Shown here piece by piece: positions 22,908 through 30,800 of a stretch of 37,021 bases of DNA. The position numbers and the translations under genes were made by a program. A model generated the notes under the pieces. It was not told the DNA's origin and made no database searches. It saw only the letters and a program-made list of their open reading frames with translations. This DNA is from a virus. The first letter of the stretch is position 1. Each line of letters begins with the position of its first letter. The DNA lies in the IMG/VR virus record IMGVR_UViG_3300031705_000016, positions 1 through 37,021 of that record; one strand, 5' to 3'.

Positions 22908-22922
22908 TAATACCTATATTTG
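22892..22922 (+). promoter_or_regulatory. Bacteroidota-type promoter
   Basis: TTG at 22892-22894 and TATATTTG at 22915-22922 are separated by 20 nt. The -7 box ends 23 nt before the ATG at 22946, the same distance seen at 16165/16189. It overlaps the end of the UDG gene and starts a new transcript with the DnaA-domain-like gene. Confidence 0.6.
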
Positions 22923-22945
22923 TAAATCCCAACAACCAATATTAA

Positions 22946-23467
22946 ATGACTAATAATCAAGAGATTAAACAAGAATTAGAGATAGAAGTATTCAAAGAAA
23001 GAATGCTTAAAGTCTATGGAGCAAATGTATTTGTATATACAAAAAACAATACAAAATTCAATATTGATCTTGAAACTATAGGTGCATGTGCACTACAAGC
23101 AGTAAAGAACAACAATCCAGAATTCAATCATATTAAATCTTTAAGTATAAGAAAGAGACCTAGACCCTTTTTAGTTTATGTTCAGGCTTTATCATATATA
23201 GCATATAAAGATGGACATAGCAAAACAAACATAGGTTTATATTTAAAAAGAACTCATGCTACAGTAATAAACTCAATCAAAATGGTTGAGAATGCTTTGT
23301 TTACCAAAGATAAATTGATACTTAAAGCAATAGATAACATATTAAAAGAAATAGAACATGTGGGAACTATTCCAAAAAATCTTAAAAGCAAACCTGAGCC
23401 CAAACCAAGCGTTGATATTATTTGGGATGAAGCAAGGCATTTCATTGCCTCAAATTTTAGAGAGTGA
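22946..23467 (+). CDS. DnaA domain IV-like DNA-binding protein
   Basis: In this 173-residue protein, the stretch at about residues 65-115 (RPFLVYVQALSYIAYKDG, then TNIGLYLKRTHATVINSIK) follows the DnaA C-terminal pattern. That pattern has a basic helix, a loop and the recognition helix (R-THATVINSIK for DnaA GRDHTTVxHAxxK). The ATPase domain of DnaA is absent. It may bind the phage origin or host DnaA boxes. It has its own promoter, and its final 110 bp are also coding in a second frame for the next gene. Confidence 0.8.
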   Translation: MTNNQEIKQELEIEVFKERMLKVYGANVFVYTKNNTKFNIDLETIGACALQAVKNNNPEFNHIKSLSIRKRPRPFLVYVQALSYIAYKDGHSKTNIGLYLKRTHATVINSIKMVENALFTKDKLILKAIDNILKEIEHVGTIPKNLKSKPEPKPSVDIIWDEARHFIASNFRE

Positions 23468-23948
23468 TAAGGAAGTATTATTAAAATTAGGTTATATAAA
23501 CCTGGAAGATAAAAGATACAAACTTACACCTCAAGCAAAAAAACTTATAGCACTCCTAGATAACTATTTTATAAAAGCAAAGAAGAAAACTAACATCCAA
23601 CTTATGGGTAAAGATTTTGCTGAACAAATAAACATCTATAGAGAGACATTTCCTAACAAAAGATTACCAAGTGGTAAACCAGCAAGAGTTAATGTTAAAA
23701 TGTTATCTGAATCATTTAGATGGTTCTTTGAAACATATGAATATGAATGGGCTGATGTAATAAAAGCCACTAAGATGTATGTAAATGAGTACAGGGATGC
23801 AGAATATTTATATATGCAGACCAGTCAGTACTTTATATGCAAGCAAGACAAGCATAGAGTTAAATCTTCAACATTAGCAGATTACTGTGATATGATTAGA
23901 GATGGTATAGATACAGAAGAACAAACCTTTAAAGAAAAAGTAGTATGA
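23358..23948 (+). CDS. Conserved-looking protein with N-terminal winged-helix
   Basis: In this 196-residue protein, residues 12-63 (LSPNQALILFGMKQGISLPQ, then LGYINLEDKRYKLTPQAKKL) look like a winged helix. The C-terminal half has KLPSG-type and aromatic-rich segments (LSESFRWFFETYEYEW, YLYMQTSQYFICKQ) that look conserved. The start at 23358 overlaps the upstream gene by 110 bp; the alternative at 23427 would cut the winged helix. I favour the longer form because the overlapping part carries a sensible fold. The context suggests a role in replication initiation. Confidence 0.75.
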   Translation: MWELFQKILKANLSPNQALILFGMKQGISLPQILESDKEVLLKLGYINLEDKRYKLTPQAKKLIALLDNYFIKAKKKTNIQLMGKDFAEQINIYRETFPNKRLPSGKPARVNVKMLSESFRWFFETYEYEWADVIKATKMYVNEYRDAEYLYMQTSQYFICKQDKHRVKSSTLADYCDMIRDGIDTEEQTFKEKVV

Positions 23949-23976
23949 TAGAAATTTTATTAAATAAATTATCATG

Positions 23977-24267
23977 ATGAACAAATGGATTAACCCAACA
24001 ATACTTTGGGACTGGGATGACTTTGGATTTGCTTTAATACTAAGAAGGCAGAATAGAATAGCAAACTATAAATTTGCAATAGATATTCAAATAGGATGGT
24101 TCAACTTATGGACACAATTCTGGAGAAAACCTATGACAAGTAAAGAATGGGTTGAAAGAGAAATGGCATCTGAATATGGATGTGACTGGCTTGAGCAAAG
24201 TCTTGAAGCTTTAAAAAACCCTGATGTAAGAGAGGACTTAAAAAAAACATTAAATAAAGAATCATGA
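23977..24267 (+). CDS. Small Trp-rich protein, unknown
   Basis: The 96-residue protein has many Trp in its first half (MNKWINPTILWDWDDFGFAL) and an acidic helical end. A second ATG lies immediately before (23974). The Trp/aromatic cluster IGWFNLWTQFWRK may contact a membrane or protein. It overlaps the next gene by 4 bp (ATGA). Confidence 0.68.
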   Translation: MNKWINPTILWDWDDFGFALILRRQNRIANYKFAIDIQIGWFNLWTQFWRKPMTSKEWVEREMASEYGCDWLEQSLEALKNPDVREDLKKTLNKES

Positions 24268-24587
24268 AAATATCAGTAGATGAAATAGTCAAGATGAAAA
24301 ATTTGACAAATGATGCCTTAGATAGAGCATATAAAAGAGGAGTTCAAGATGAAAGAGAAAGAGCATTGCCTAATACATTGTTTGATACATTGTTAAAATA
24401 TGGTATAGAATCTGAAACACTTCTTGAATCACATATAAGTAACGGACCTTCAGATGGTTGTCATTGGATACAATTAAAACCAACTAGAGATGGTAGTGAA
24501 GGAACAAAATATGTAGAAATTTCTTTTCAAGAGAATTTGATGGAAATAGATTTTGTTGGAATAGTAGATGTTGAGCCATGCAAGTAG
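24264..24587 (+). CDS. Small protein, unknown
   Basis: The 107-residue protein has a helical N-terminus (VDEIVKMKNLTNDALDRAYK) and a beta-rich C-terminus (KYVEISFQENLMEIDFVGIV). No known motif. Its end overlaps the ThyX start by 10 bp, so it is translated with that enzyme. Confidence 0.68.
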   Translation: MKISVDEIVKMKNLTNDALDRAYKRGVQDERERALPNTLFDTLLKYGIESETLLESHISNGPSDGCHWIQLKPTRDGSEGTKYVEISFQENLMEIDFVGIVDVEPCK

Positions 24588-25270
24588 ATTTAATATCAAA
24601 AACAACAGGTTTAGGTTCTTATAAGGATTTAGATCAGGCTGAAATAGTTGCAGCAATTGCAAGACATGGAACTATAAAAGAAGATAATGGTAAACTAATC
24701 AAGTATCTTATGAGCAATGCTCATTGGAGTCCATTACAGCATATATCATTTGGTTTTAAAATTGAAACCAGAAGAAGTATTTCTGCACAGATATTTAGAC
24801 ATAGAAGTTTGAATGGGCAGGAATGGTCTTTAAGGTATGCTGAACCTTTAGGTTTTGAAGAGATAGACATTAGAAGAGAACACCCTACTAATAGACAAAG
24901 CAGTACTGACACTTTTAATCCTGAATGGAAAGACATTCAATGGGGTGGAAGACATGATGGTGAAGAATATACAACAAACGCTAAAGCTGCAATTGAAGCA
25001 CTCTTTATAACAATAGAGAACCTATATGGTACTTTAATAGAAGAAGGAGTTGCTAAAGAATGTGCTAGAGATATTTTACCTTTATGTACAAAAACTACAA
25101 TTCATATTACAGCCACTTTAAGAGACTTATTAGGATTTCTTAACGTAAGATGTGATGATCATGCTCAGAAAGAAGTGAGAGACATTGCTGTAAGAATAGG
25201 TGAAGAATTAGAGAAAGAACTACCCAATGTTTTCAATAAATTAGATTGGAGAAATGGAATGTTCATGTAA
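24578..25270 (+). CDS. thyX: Flavin-dependent thymidylate synthase ThyX
   Basis: The 230-residue protein carries the ThyX signature RHRx7S: RHRSLNGQEWSLRY (Arg74, His75, Arg76, Ser84). It also has the upstream HWSPLQHISFGF segment, where ThyX has its conserved S-x-x-x-H and aromatic residues. DILPLCTKTTIHITATLRDLL, in the C-terminal half and here shown by its parts DILPLCTKTTI and TATLRDLL, contains the Arg that binds dUMP. It methylates dUMP to dTMP using methylene-tetrahydrofolate, NADPH and FAD. It supplies dTTP for an AT-rich genome, independently of host ThyA. Confidence 0.95.
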   Translation: MQVDLISKTTGLGSYKDLDQAEIVAAIARHGTIKEDNGKLIKYLMSNAHWSPLQHISFGFKIETRRSISAQIFRHRSLNGQEWSLRYAEPLGFEEIDIRREHPTNRQSSTDTFNPEWKDIQWGGRHDGEEYTTNAKAAIEALFITIENLYGTLIEEGVAKECARDILPLCTKTTIHITATLRDLLGFLNVRCDDHAQKEVRDIAVRIGEELEKELPNVFNKLDWRNGMFM

Positions 25271-25281
25271 ACTTAAAAATT

Positions 25282-25968
25282 ATGAAAAACTTAAAAATCT
25301 GGCACATAGGAGATACTCACACGTATCATGGACTATTAGAAATACCTGAAGGAATAGATATAGTCATCTTTAGTGGTGACTGTTCTAACCCTAGAGCTCC
25401 TTATACTAATGAACCTGAAGTTAGAAACTTTTTAGATTGGTTCAAAAATTTACCTATTAAACATAAAGTGTTTGTAGCAGGTAACCATGATTCAAGTATT
25501 GAGTCTAAACTTGTAACTAAAGAAGAATTCCATTTAATAGGAGTACACTATTTAGAAAATGATGATGTTACAATTGAAGGATTGAAAATATGGGGAAGTC
25601 CTCATACACCTACTTTTGGAACTTGGTCATTTATGAAACAAAGATCTAAGTTAGATAAGGTATGGAAAAGTATTCCAGATGATACAGATATTATAGTAGT
25701 TCATGGACCACCTAAAGGAGTCTTAGATTTATCCTATGATAGATATGGTACGTTAGAATTTTGTGGATGTTCAGCTTTAAAGAAAAGAGTGTTGAGTTTA
25801 CCAGGTTTAAAATTAGTTTGTTTTGGTCATATTCATAATAACAAAGATGTAATCAATGCGGGTACTATGAAACTAAGTGTACAAGATACTATTTTCAGTA
25901 ATGGTTCAGTATTAACAGACGGTAAGTTTGGTAGATTAAGTAGTAATGGTAATATCATAGAATTATGA
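25282..25968 (+). CDS. Calcineurin-like metallophosphoesterase
   Basis: I choose the ATG at 25282 (228 residues) over an in-frame ATG at 25246 that would overlap thyX. The start is MKNLKIWHIGDTHTYHG, giving the GDTH metal motif. The others follow in order: FSGDCSNPR (GDC), VAGNHDSSIE (GNHD), VVHGPPKGV and CFGHIHNNKD (GHxH). All five metallophosphoesterase motifs are present, so it should bind two metal ions. Substrate is unknown; nucleotides, 2'-3' cyclic phosphates or nucleic-acid ends are typical. Following ThyX suggests nucleotide processing. It overlaps the next gene by 4 bp. Confidence 0.9.
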   Translation: MKNLKIWHIGDTHTYHGLLEIPEGIDIVIFSGDCSNPRAPYTNEPEVRNFLDWFKNLPIKHKVFVAGNHDSSIESKLVTKEEFHLIGVHYLENDDVTIEGLKIWGSPHTPTFGTWSFMKQRSKLDKVWKSIPDDTDIIVVHGPPKGVLDLSYDRYGTLEFCGCSALKKRVLSLPGLKLVCFGHIHNNKDVINAGTMKLSVQDTIFSNGSVLTDGKFGRLSSNGNIIEL

Positions 25969-26297
25969 GTAAAATAAAACAGCCAAAAATACATTTAACT
26001 TTAGATGAGTTATTAAAGGAAACACTTGGACCAAATGAAGATAGTAAATGGAAGTTGGTAAGAGAACGTGATAATTTAACTAAATATTCAGATGATGTAC
26101 TATGGGTGGAGTGGAATGAAGATAGAACATTCAAAGCAAAGCATAAACACATTGATATTGGATATGCTCTACTGATGTCACCATTCAACGGTTCATTTAC
26201 ATGGCAAACTACACAAGTAACTGAGATTATAGAAGAGAAGGACTCTTATATAAAGTTTAAAACAAATAATAGCAATTATAAATTATACAGAATATGA
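25965..26297 (+). CDS. Protein of unknown function
   Basis: The 110-residue protein has a helical N-terminus and a beta-rich end with SPFNGSFTWQTTQVTEI and FKTNNSNYKLY, a segment that looks conserved. The stop TGA (26295-26297) overlaps the ATG of the split small gene (ATGA), so translation may continue into it. Confidence 0.68.
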   Translation: MSKIKQPKIHLTLDELLKETLGPNEDSKWKLVRERDNLTKYSDDVLWVEWNEDRTFKAKHKHIDIGYALLMSPFNGSFTWQTTQVTEIIEEKDSYIKFKTNNSNYKLYRI

Positions 26298-26417
26298 AAA
26301 TAGATGTAAAGAAAATAAAGTAGATTATTAACTTTGTATAAAGAATTAGAACACTTTGAAAAGTTGGAATTCTCAGTACAGGATGATGGTAAAACCTTAA
26401 AGATATTCTTAGATTGA
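26294..26417 (+). pseudogene. Small gene split by a +1 frame change (pseudogene, sequencing error or recoding)
   Basis: ATG at 26294 overlaps the upstream stop but meets TAG after nine codons (MKIDVKKIK, TAG 26321-26323). Skipping one base at the TAG opens a second frame ending TGA at 26417: RLLTLYKELEHFEKLEF and then SVQDDGKTLKIFLD. Joined, this gives a sensible 40-residue amphipathic protein. The second part has no ATG of its own. Frame loss by one inserted T is the simplest explanation. Programmed +1 shifting at a slow stop, as in RF2, is the interesting alternative. Confidence 0.5.
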
Positions 26418-26464
26418 TTTTACCCCAATAATTATATAAAAAATTAATTTTACCCTTAAAAGAT

Positions 26465-26689
26465 ATGAAAGCAATATTAAAATTTGATTTAGATAACATT
26501 GAAGATGAAAAAGATCACATGAGATGTATGAAATCATCTGATATGGCATGTTTTATTTGGGAATTAAAACACAATTTCTGGAGGAAGTGGAAACATGATG
26601 ATACAGATTTTACTTTAGATAATTATATGGAAGCACTTCATGACTTAATGGAGGAACACAATGTTCACATAGATGAATTAATTGATTAA
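26465..26689 (+). CDS. Small acidic protein, unknown
   Basis: The 74-residue, Asp/Glu- and Trp/His-rich helical protein begins MKAILKFDLDNIEDEKDHMR. It is similar in style to short phage proteins beginning MKAILxFxLxxxxxE that recur in many dsDNA phages. Function unknown. Leader contains two TTTTACCC copies (26420-26427, 26449-26456). Confidence 0.68.
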   Translation: MKAILKFDLDNIEDEKDHMRCMKSSDMACFIWELKHNFWRKWKHDDTDFTLDNYMEALHDLMEEHNVHIDELID

Positions 26690-26696
26690 ATAAACT

Positions 26697-26855
26697 ATGA
26701 CACAAAATGAAATAGACATATCACTTAGTAAGTTAAACTTAGTTCTTGAAGATTTTCAAATGCTTAGAGATGGAACATGGATTCCTGACACAGAAACTTG
26801 TGAAGCAAGCATGGAAAATATCACGGACATTATACAAATTATAGAAAATGAGTAA
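26697..26855 (+). CDS. 52-residue acidic peptide upstream of helicase
   Basis: The frame ATG 26697 to TAA 26855 encodes a protein starting MTQNEIDISLSKLNLVLEDF with two helical segments. It overlaps the helicase start by 8 bp. The fit between neighbours suggests a real, coupled gene, possibly a helicase partner, without a recognised motif. Confidence 0.6.
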   Translation: MTQNEIDISLSKLNLVLEDFQMLRDGTWIPDTETCEASMENITDIIQIIENE

Positions 26856-27804
26856 ACCAAAAGAAGGATGGGTAGGTCAATATGCTGCCTTTAATGAAGC
26901 ATTAAAATACATGCATGCCAGGCAAAATGGATTAGAGAAATCTATCTATACACCTTGGCCTAAATTTAATGATGCTGCAACTGATGGTTTAGAGTGGAAT
27001 ACATTAACTGTTATTGGAGGAAGACCTGGATCAGGAAAGACTTTAATTAAAGATCAAATTATTAGGGAGTCATTTGCACTCAATCCTAATGATAACTTTA
27101 GAGTATTAGAATTTCAATTTGAAATGGTAGGAAGAACTTCAGCCATTAGAGAGTTTAGTTCTTTTACAGGAAAAACATATAAAGAATTGTGTAGTGCAGG
27201 TAGTACTTTACAACCTGATATACTAAACACATGTCATCAATATGCTAAAGAAAGAGTTAAAAATCCAGTAGACATCATCAGTACACCATTAACAGTAAAT
27301 CAAATGCGTGAGCAAATTGATATGTATATGAATTTACACAAAGGAACAAAGACCATGATCACATTAGATCATACTATGTTGGTGAAAAGGGCCCCTTATC
27401 AGAACAATACATTAGATATGATGTTTGAATTAGGAGAGTTTTTTACACAGTGTAAAAGAGATTACCCTTGTCTGTTTATTGCATTATCACAGCTTAATAG
27501 AAATATTGATAGCCCAGACAGAGCAGTAGATGGTAAATATGGTAACTATATACTTGAATCAGATATATTTGGTTCAGATGCAATGTTGCAACATGCAGAT
27601 ATGCTGATAGGTATCAACAGGCCAGCCAAACAAAAGATTAGGTTTTATGGTCCGGATAGATACATGATTGAAAATGATAGAACTCTTGTACTACACTTCC
27701 TTAAAGCAAGGAATGGTGATGCAAGAATGAGTTTTTTCAAAGCTAAATTTGAACAAATGAAAATTGAGGAGATGGCAACTCCCGGACAACAAGAAAGAAG
27801 ATAA
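26848..27804 (+). CDS. DnaB-like replicative helicase (RecA core)
   Basis: The 318-residue protein has the DnaB/gp4-type RecA fold. Walker A is IGGRPGSGKT (58-65). EFQFEMVGRT follows, where DnaB has the conserved xSLEM segment. MITLDHTMLV is Walker B, IALSQLNRN carries the H/Q sensor, and LVLHFLKARNGDA is the arginine-finger region. The N-terminal DnaB collar domain is missing; the protein is about 130 residues shorter than bacterial DnaB and is a stripped-down ring helicase. It unwinds the phage fork 5'-3'; the primase follows three genes later. Confidence 0.92.
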   Translation: MSKPKEGWVGQYAAFNEALKYMHARQNGLEKSIYTPWPKFNDAATDGLEWNTLTVIGGRPGSGKTLIKDQIIRESFALNPNDNFRVLEFQFEMVGRTSAIREFSSFTGKTYKELCSAGSTLQPDILNTCHQYAKERVKNPVDIISTPLTVNQMREQIDMYMNLHKGTKTMITLDHTMLVKRAPYQNNTLDMMFELGEFFTQCKRDYPCLFIALSQLNRNIDSPDRAVDGKYGNYILESDIFGSDAMLQHADMLIGINRPAKQKIRFYGPDRYMIENDRTLVLHFLKARNGDARMSFFKAKFEQMKIEEMATPGQQERR

Positions 27805-27820
27805 TTAACAATATGAATCT

Positions 27821-28360
27821 ATGTCAATAACAACTGCAGTACGCAAGCAAAGAGTATCTACTCTAAAAGAAGAGCATGAAGCTTACTTTCAAACTGAAGG
27901 TAAAATAAATGCACTATATATTCCCAAGATGGCCTATAGACCGTCTGGTAAGGATGAACTACATGTTAGTTTCTTTCCTAGTGAATTAGAAAATGAAGAA
28001 GACATTTATACTGAATTTGTCAGTATAGATTATATAAGTGAAGACCCTAAACGGACTTTATATCTTGTAAACTATAACCCACACTGGAAATCAGAGTATG
28101 AATTAATAACTTCAAACTCAGGATTTCAAAGACATTTGATTCCAGTAAGTGAGTTGGTAGTTATAAGTGACGTTACTGATAGAAATAAAAAACTTTCTAC
28201 TTCAGGAATGATTACAGAAAACTTAGAGCAAACATTGTTTGAGCTACCAGATCCAGATGCAGGAACTGCAAATGAAAAATCATTACTGATAGATAAGTTA
28301 GAAGACATCAATCAAACATTAATAACATTAACAAAAGTAATCACTAAATTAACTAAGTAA
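27821..28360 (+). CDS. Protein of unknown function in replication operon
   Basis: The 179-residue protein has a beta-rich body (INALYIPKMAYRPSGKDELH) and a C-terminal coiled-coil helix (LIDKLEDINQTLITLTKVIT). No enzyme motif. Its position between helicase and Sak4-like ATPase (3 bp gap) suggests a replication or recombination accessory. Confidence 0.7.
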   Translation: MSITTAVRKQRVSTLKEEHEAYFQTEGKINALYIPKMAYRPSGKDELHVSFFPSELENEEDIYTEFVSIDYISEDPKRTLYLVNYNPHWKSEYELITSNSGFQRHLIPVSELVVISDVTDRNKKLSTSGMITENLEQTLFELPDPDAGTANEKSLLIDKLEDINQTLITLTKVITKLTK

Positions 28361-28363
28361 ACT

Positions 28364-29047
28364 ATGGCAACTTCAATTCTCATAATAGCAGACTCTGGTA
28401 CAGGTAAATCTACCTCTATCAGACATCTGAATCCTGATGAAACGTTCATCATTAACATTGCTAATAAACCTTTACCATTCAAAGGATGGAAAAAGAATTA
28501 CACAGCAATCAGTAAAGAAAATCCACAAGGTAATCTTGCATCAGCATCCTCTGCTGCAGGTATAATTAAAGCAATAAACCATGTAGATCAAAAAAGGCCA
28601 GCAATTAAAACATTAATAGTTGATGACTGGCAGTATATGAGTTCTTTTGAATATTTTGATAGAGCAAATGAAAAAGGTTATGATAAATTCACTCAAATTG
28701 CGGCTAATTTAGCAATGGTAGCTAAAATCCCTAAAGATTTGAGAGATGACTTAACTGTAATTTTCTTAACTCACTCAGAAGATTCAACTGATATTAATGG
28801 AAATAGAAAAATCAAAGCAAAAACTATTGGTAAAATGATAGATAATACATTAACTTTGGAGGGTCTATTCTCAATAGTTCTATTTGGTAAAGTAAATAAA
28901 AATGATGATGGTGAACTTGAATATGGTTTTGAAACTCAGAACTCAGGAGAGAACACATGTAAATCACCACAAGGTATGTTTGAAGATTTCTTCATCCCAA
29001 ACAACCTGCAGTTTGTTAAAGACTGCATTAAGAAATATGAAGAGTAA
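28364..29047 (+). CDS. Sak4-like RecA-fold ATPase (single-strand annealing recombinase)
   Basis: The 227-residue protein opens with the Walker A IIADSGTGKST (7-17); the first Gly of the consensus is Ala. It continues with KTLIVDDWQYM (Walker B, about 85-95) and IFLTHSED, a sensor segment. The C-terminal half has the Thr-rich TIGKMIDNTLTLEG. This compact single-domain RecA/AAA_24 layout is that of phage Sak4 proteins, which work with a phage SSB in strand annealing. An SSB-like gene follows directly. An alternative is a general AAA ATPase of unknown target. Confidence 0.8.
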   Translation: MATSILIIADSGTGKSTSIRHLNPDETFIINIANKPLPFKGWKKNYTAISKENPQGNLASASSAAGIIKAINHVDQKRPAIKTLIVDDWQYMSSFEYFDRANEKGYDKFTQIAANLAMVAKIPKDLRDDLTVIFLTHSEDSTDINGNRKIKAKTIGKMIDNTLTLEGLFSIVLFGKVNKNDDGELEYGFETQNSGENTCKSPQGMFEDFFIPNNLQFVKDCIKKYEE

Positions 29048-29079
29048 ACAATTAATAAATCAATAAAAAAAGCAAAAGT

Positions 29080-29754
29080 ATGTTAAACACTAGCGGAATG
29101 TCAGCGGGAAGCGGCAAAGAAAAACCAGTAATTGGACCAGGAAATCAACTTGTAAAAATCAATTCAATCTCATTTGATCAAACACCATATGATGCATCAG
29201 CATTCAATATTATGGTACATGTAGAGTCTGAACCAATGGAAGGTGAATTTCAAGGATTCTTGAAAGATGTAAATCAACCAGAAGGTGCACGTTATGCAGG
29301 ACAGGTTGGAAGAGTTAGATATGCTCCATATCCTTATAAAGATGCAACCTTACCAAATGGTAGTGAAATCAGTAGAGATACTGAAGTGATGAAAGCAATG
29401 ATTGCTTTATCAGAACAACTAGGTAAAAGAACAGAGTTAGATGCTATCCAGGCAAATACTATTGAAGAATTCATGGACAAATGTAATGGTATATTTTCAT
29501 CACCATTGTTTGTTAATATGTGTCTTGGTACTCGTGAGTGGGAGAATAAAGATGGTTATGTAAATAATGATCTATTCTTACCAAAGATGAGTAAAGATGG
29601 TATTCCTGTAGAAGCAGTTGATGCACCAAACTCAAGATTATTGAAGTATGATACTAATAATAAGAATCATTACAGACCAGTAGTTAAGAAGGATGCACCA
29701 TCAACAAATAGTTTTGAACCGGCTACAACAGCAGGTGATGATTTTGATTTGTAA
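29080..29754 (+). CDS. Putative ssDNA-binding protein with acidic C-terminal tip
   Basis: The 224-residue protein has a beta-rich core (GPGNQLVKINSISFDQT, FNIMVHVESEPMEGEF, ARYAGQVGRVRYAPYPY), consistent with an OB-type fold. A Ser/Thr-rich linker follows, and the tip is TAGDDFDL. The acidic, hydrophobic tip closely matches the tails of phage T7 gp2.5 and bacterial SSB, which recruit replication partners. It lies right after the Sak4-like gene, which is expected to use an SSB, and a strong terminator follows. A second acidic-tailed candidate is at 16506. The fold is inferred, not demonstrated. Confidence 0.72.
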   Translation: MLNTSGMSAGSGKEKPVIGPGNQLVKINSISFDQTPYDASAFNIMVHVESEPMEGEFQGFLKDVNQPEGARYAGQVGRVRYAPYPYKDATLPNGSEISRDTEVMKAMIALSEQLGKRTELDAIQANTIEEFMDKCNGIFSSPLFVNMCLGTREWENKDGYVNNDLFLPKMSKDGIPVEAVDAPNSRLLKYDTNNKNHYRPVVKKDAPSTNSFEPATTAGDDFDL

Positions 29755-29773
29755 ATCATAATAATTAAATTAA

Positions 29774-29808
29774 AGGGGTTGGCTCATGGTCATCCCCTTT
29801 TTTTTATT
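29774..29808 (+). terminator. Rho-independent terminator
   Basis: AAAGGGG (29774-29780) pairs with CCCCTTT, with a loop of about 15 nt, and is followed by a run of eight T (TTTTTTTT). It is the strongest terminator-like signal in the window and ends the helicase, Sak4 and SSB-like transcript, 13 bp before the primase start. Confidence 0.85.
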
Positions 29809-29820
29809 TAATTTTAGCTT

Positions 29821-30798
29821 ATGTTTAATACAAAAAATTTAGTACTAGAAGAATCAGATATACCAAGCTACTGGGTATTTCAATATTACCTTAATTTACC
29901 TGATACATTAAGTGGTCAGGATGTTAAGCTTACATCAATATTTAATCCTAATGAGAAAACACCAAGCTTTTGTATTTATGTTGATAAAAACATAAACCAA
30001 TACAAGTTTAAAGATTTCTCAACTGGTAAAAATGGTAACAAAGTAGATTTAGTCAAGATGTTATTCAATGAAGCATACCCGGCAGCGGCTATGAGAATTG
30101 TAAAAGATTATAATAAGCACATCAAAACTGATGGTTTTAAAACTGTAGACTTTAAACCTGAAGCAAAGTGGGAAGTAGATTTTGTCAAGACAAGGAATTG
30201 GAATGAAAATGATAGCAAATATTGGTTATCATTCAGAATTGGAATGACTATACTAACAGAATTCAATGTTAAACCACTTGAATATTATAACCTCTTAAAA
30301 TCTGATGAAGACCGTGTTAGCACATTAAGAATTGAAGGTATACCACTTTATGGTTACTTTGACAAACAAGGTGAGATATATAAAATATATCAGCCTACAA
30401 GCAGTAATCATAAATTTCATAAAGTAAAATCTTATCTGCAAGGATATGATCAATTGAAATTCAATCAACCTTACTTAGTAATATGTTCATCACTTAAAGA
30501 TGCATTATGTCTTAAAGGAATGGGTTATAACATAGAAGTTGTAGCTCCAGATAGTGAAAATGTAATGATTAAACCTCATATCATGGAACACTTAAAGAAG
30601 AAGTATAAAAAAGTTATTACTCTCTTTGATAATGATGAAGCAGGGACCAAAGCAGTAGATTCATATGCCAACGCATATAAAATCAATGGATTTGTACTAA
30701 CTATATGCAAAGACATATCAGACGCTATGAAAAAGTATGGTTTTGATAAAGTACATCAACACCTAAAACCTTTATTAAAAACAACATTAAATAAATAA
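29821..30798 (+). CDS. DnaG-like primase with TOPRIM domain
   Basis: The 325-residue protein has a DnaG-type N-terminal RNA-polymerase region (NPNEKTPSFCIYVDKN, then YKFKDFSTG, residues 42-69). The TOPRIM fold follows: LVICSSLKDALCLKGMG (219-235) and VITLFDNDEAG (265-275). The usual catalytic Glu of TOPRIM (EGxxD) is Ser here (SSLKD); Glu246 in APDSEN could substitute. The zinc-binding N-terminal domain of DnaG is missing. It primes lagging-strand synthesis with the DnaB-like helicase. The motif change is worth checking for activity. Confidence 0.88.
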   Translation: MFNTKNLVLEESDIPSYWVFQYYLNLPDTLSGQDVKLTSIFNPNEKTPSFCIYVDKNINQYKFKDFSTGKNGNKVDLVKMLFNEAYPAAAMRIVKDYNKHIKTDGFKTVDFKPEAKWEVDFVKTRNWNENDSKYWLSFRIGMTILTEFNVKPLEYYNLLKSDEDRVSTLRIEGIPLYGYFDKQGEIYKIYQPTSSNHKFHKVKSYLQGYDQLKFNQPYLVICSSLKDALCLKGMGYNIEVVAPDSENVMIKPHIMEHLKKKYKKVITLFDNDEAGTKAVDSYANAYKINGFVLTICKDISDAMKKYGFDKVHQHLKPLLKTTLNK

Positions 30799-30800
30799 AT

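Noticed and set aside
26321-26323. Possible stop-codon reassignment of TAG, known in some crAss-like phages
   Set aside because: Genes end normally at TAG elsewhere (7721, 20845, 21733, 36571), and reading through this TAG in frame meets another stop soon; the downstream frame is shifted by one base.
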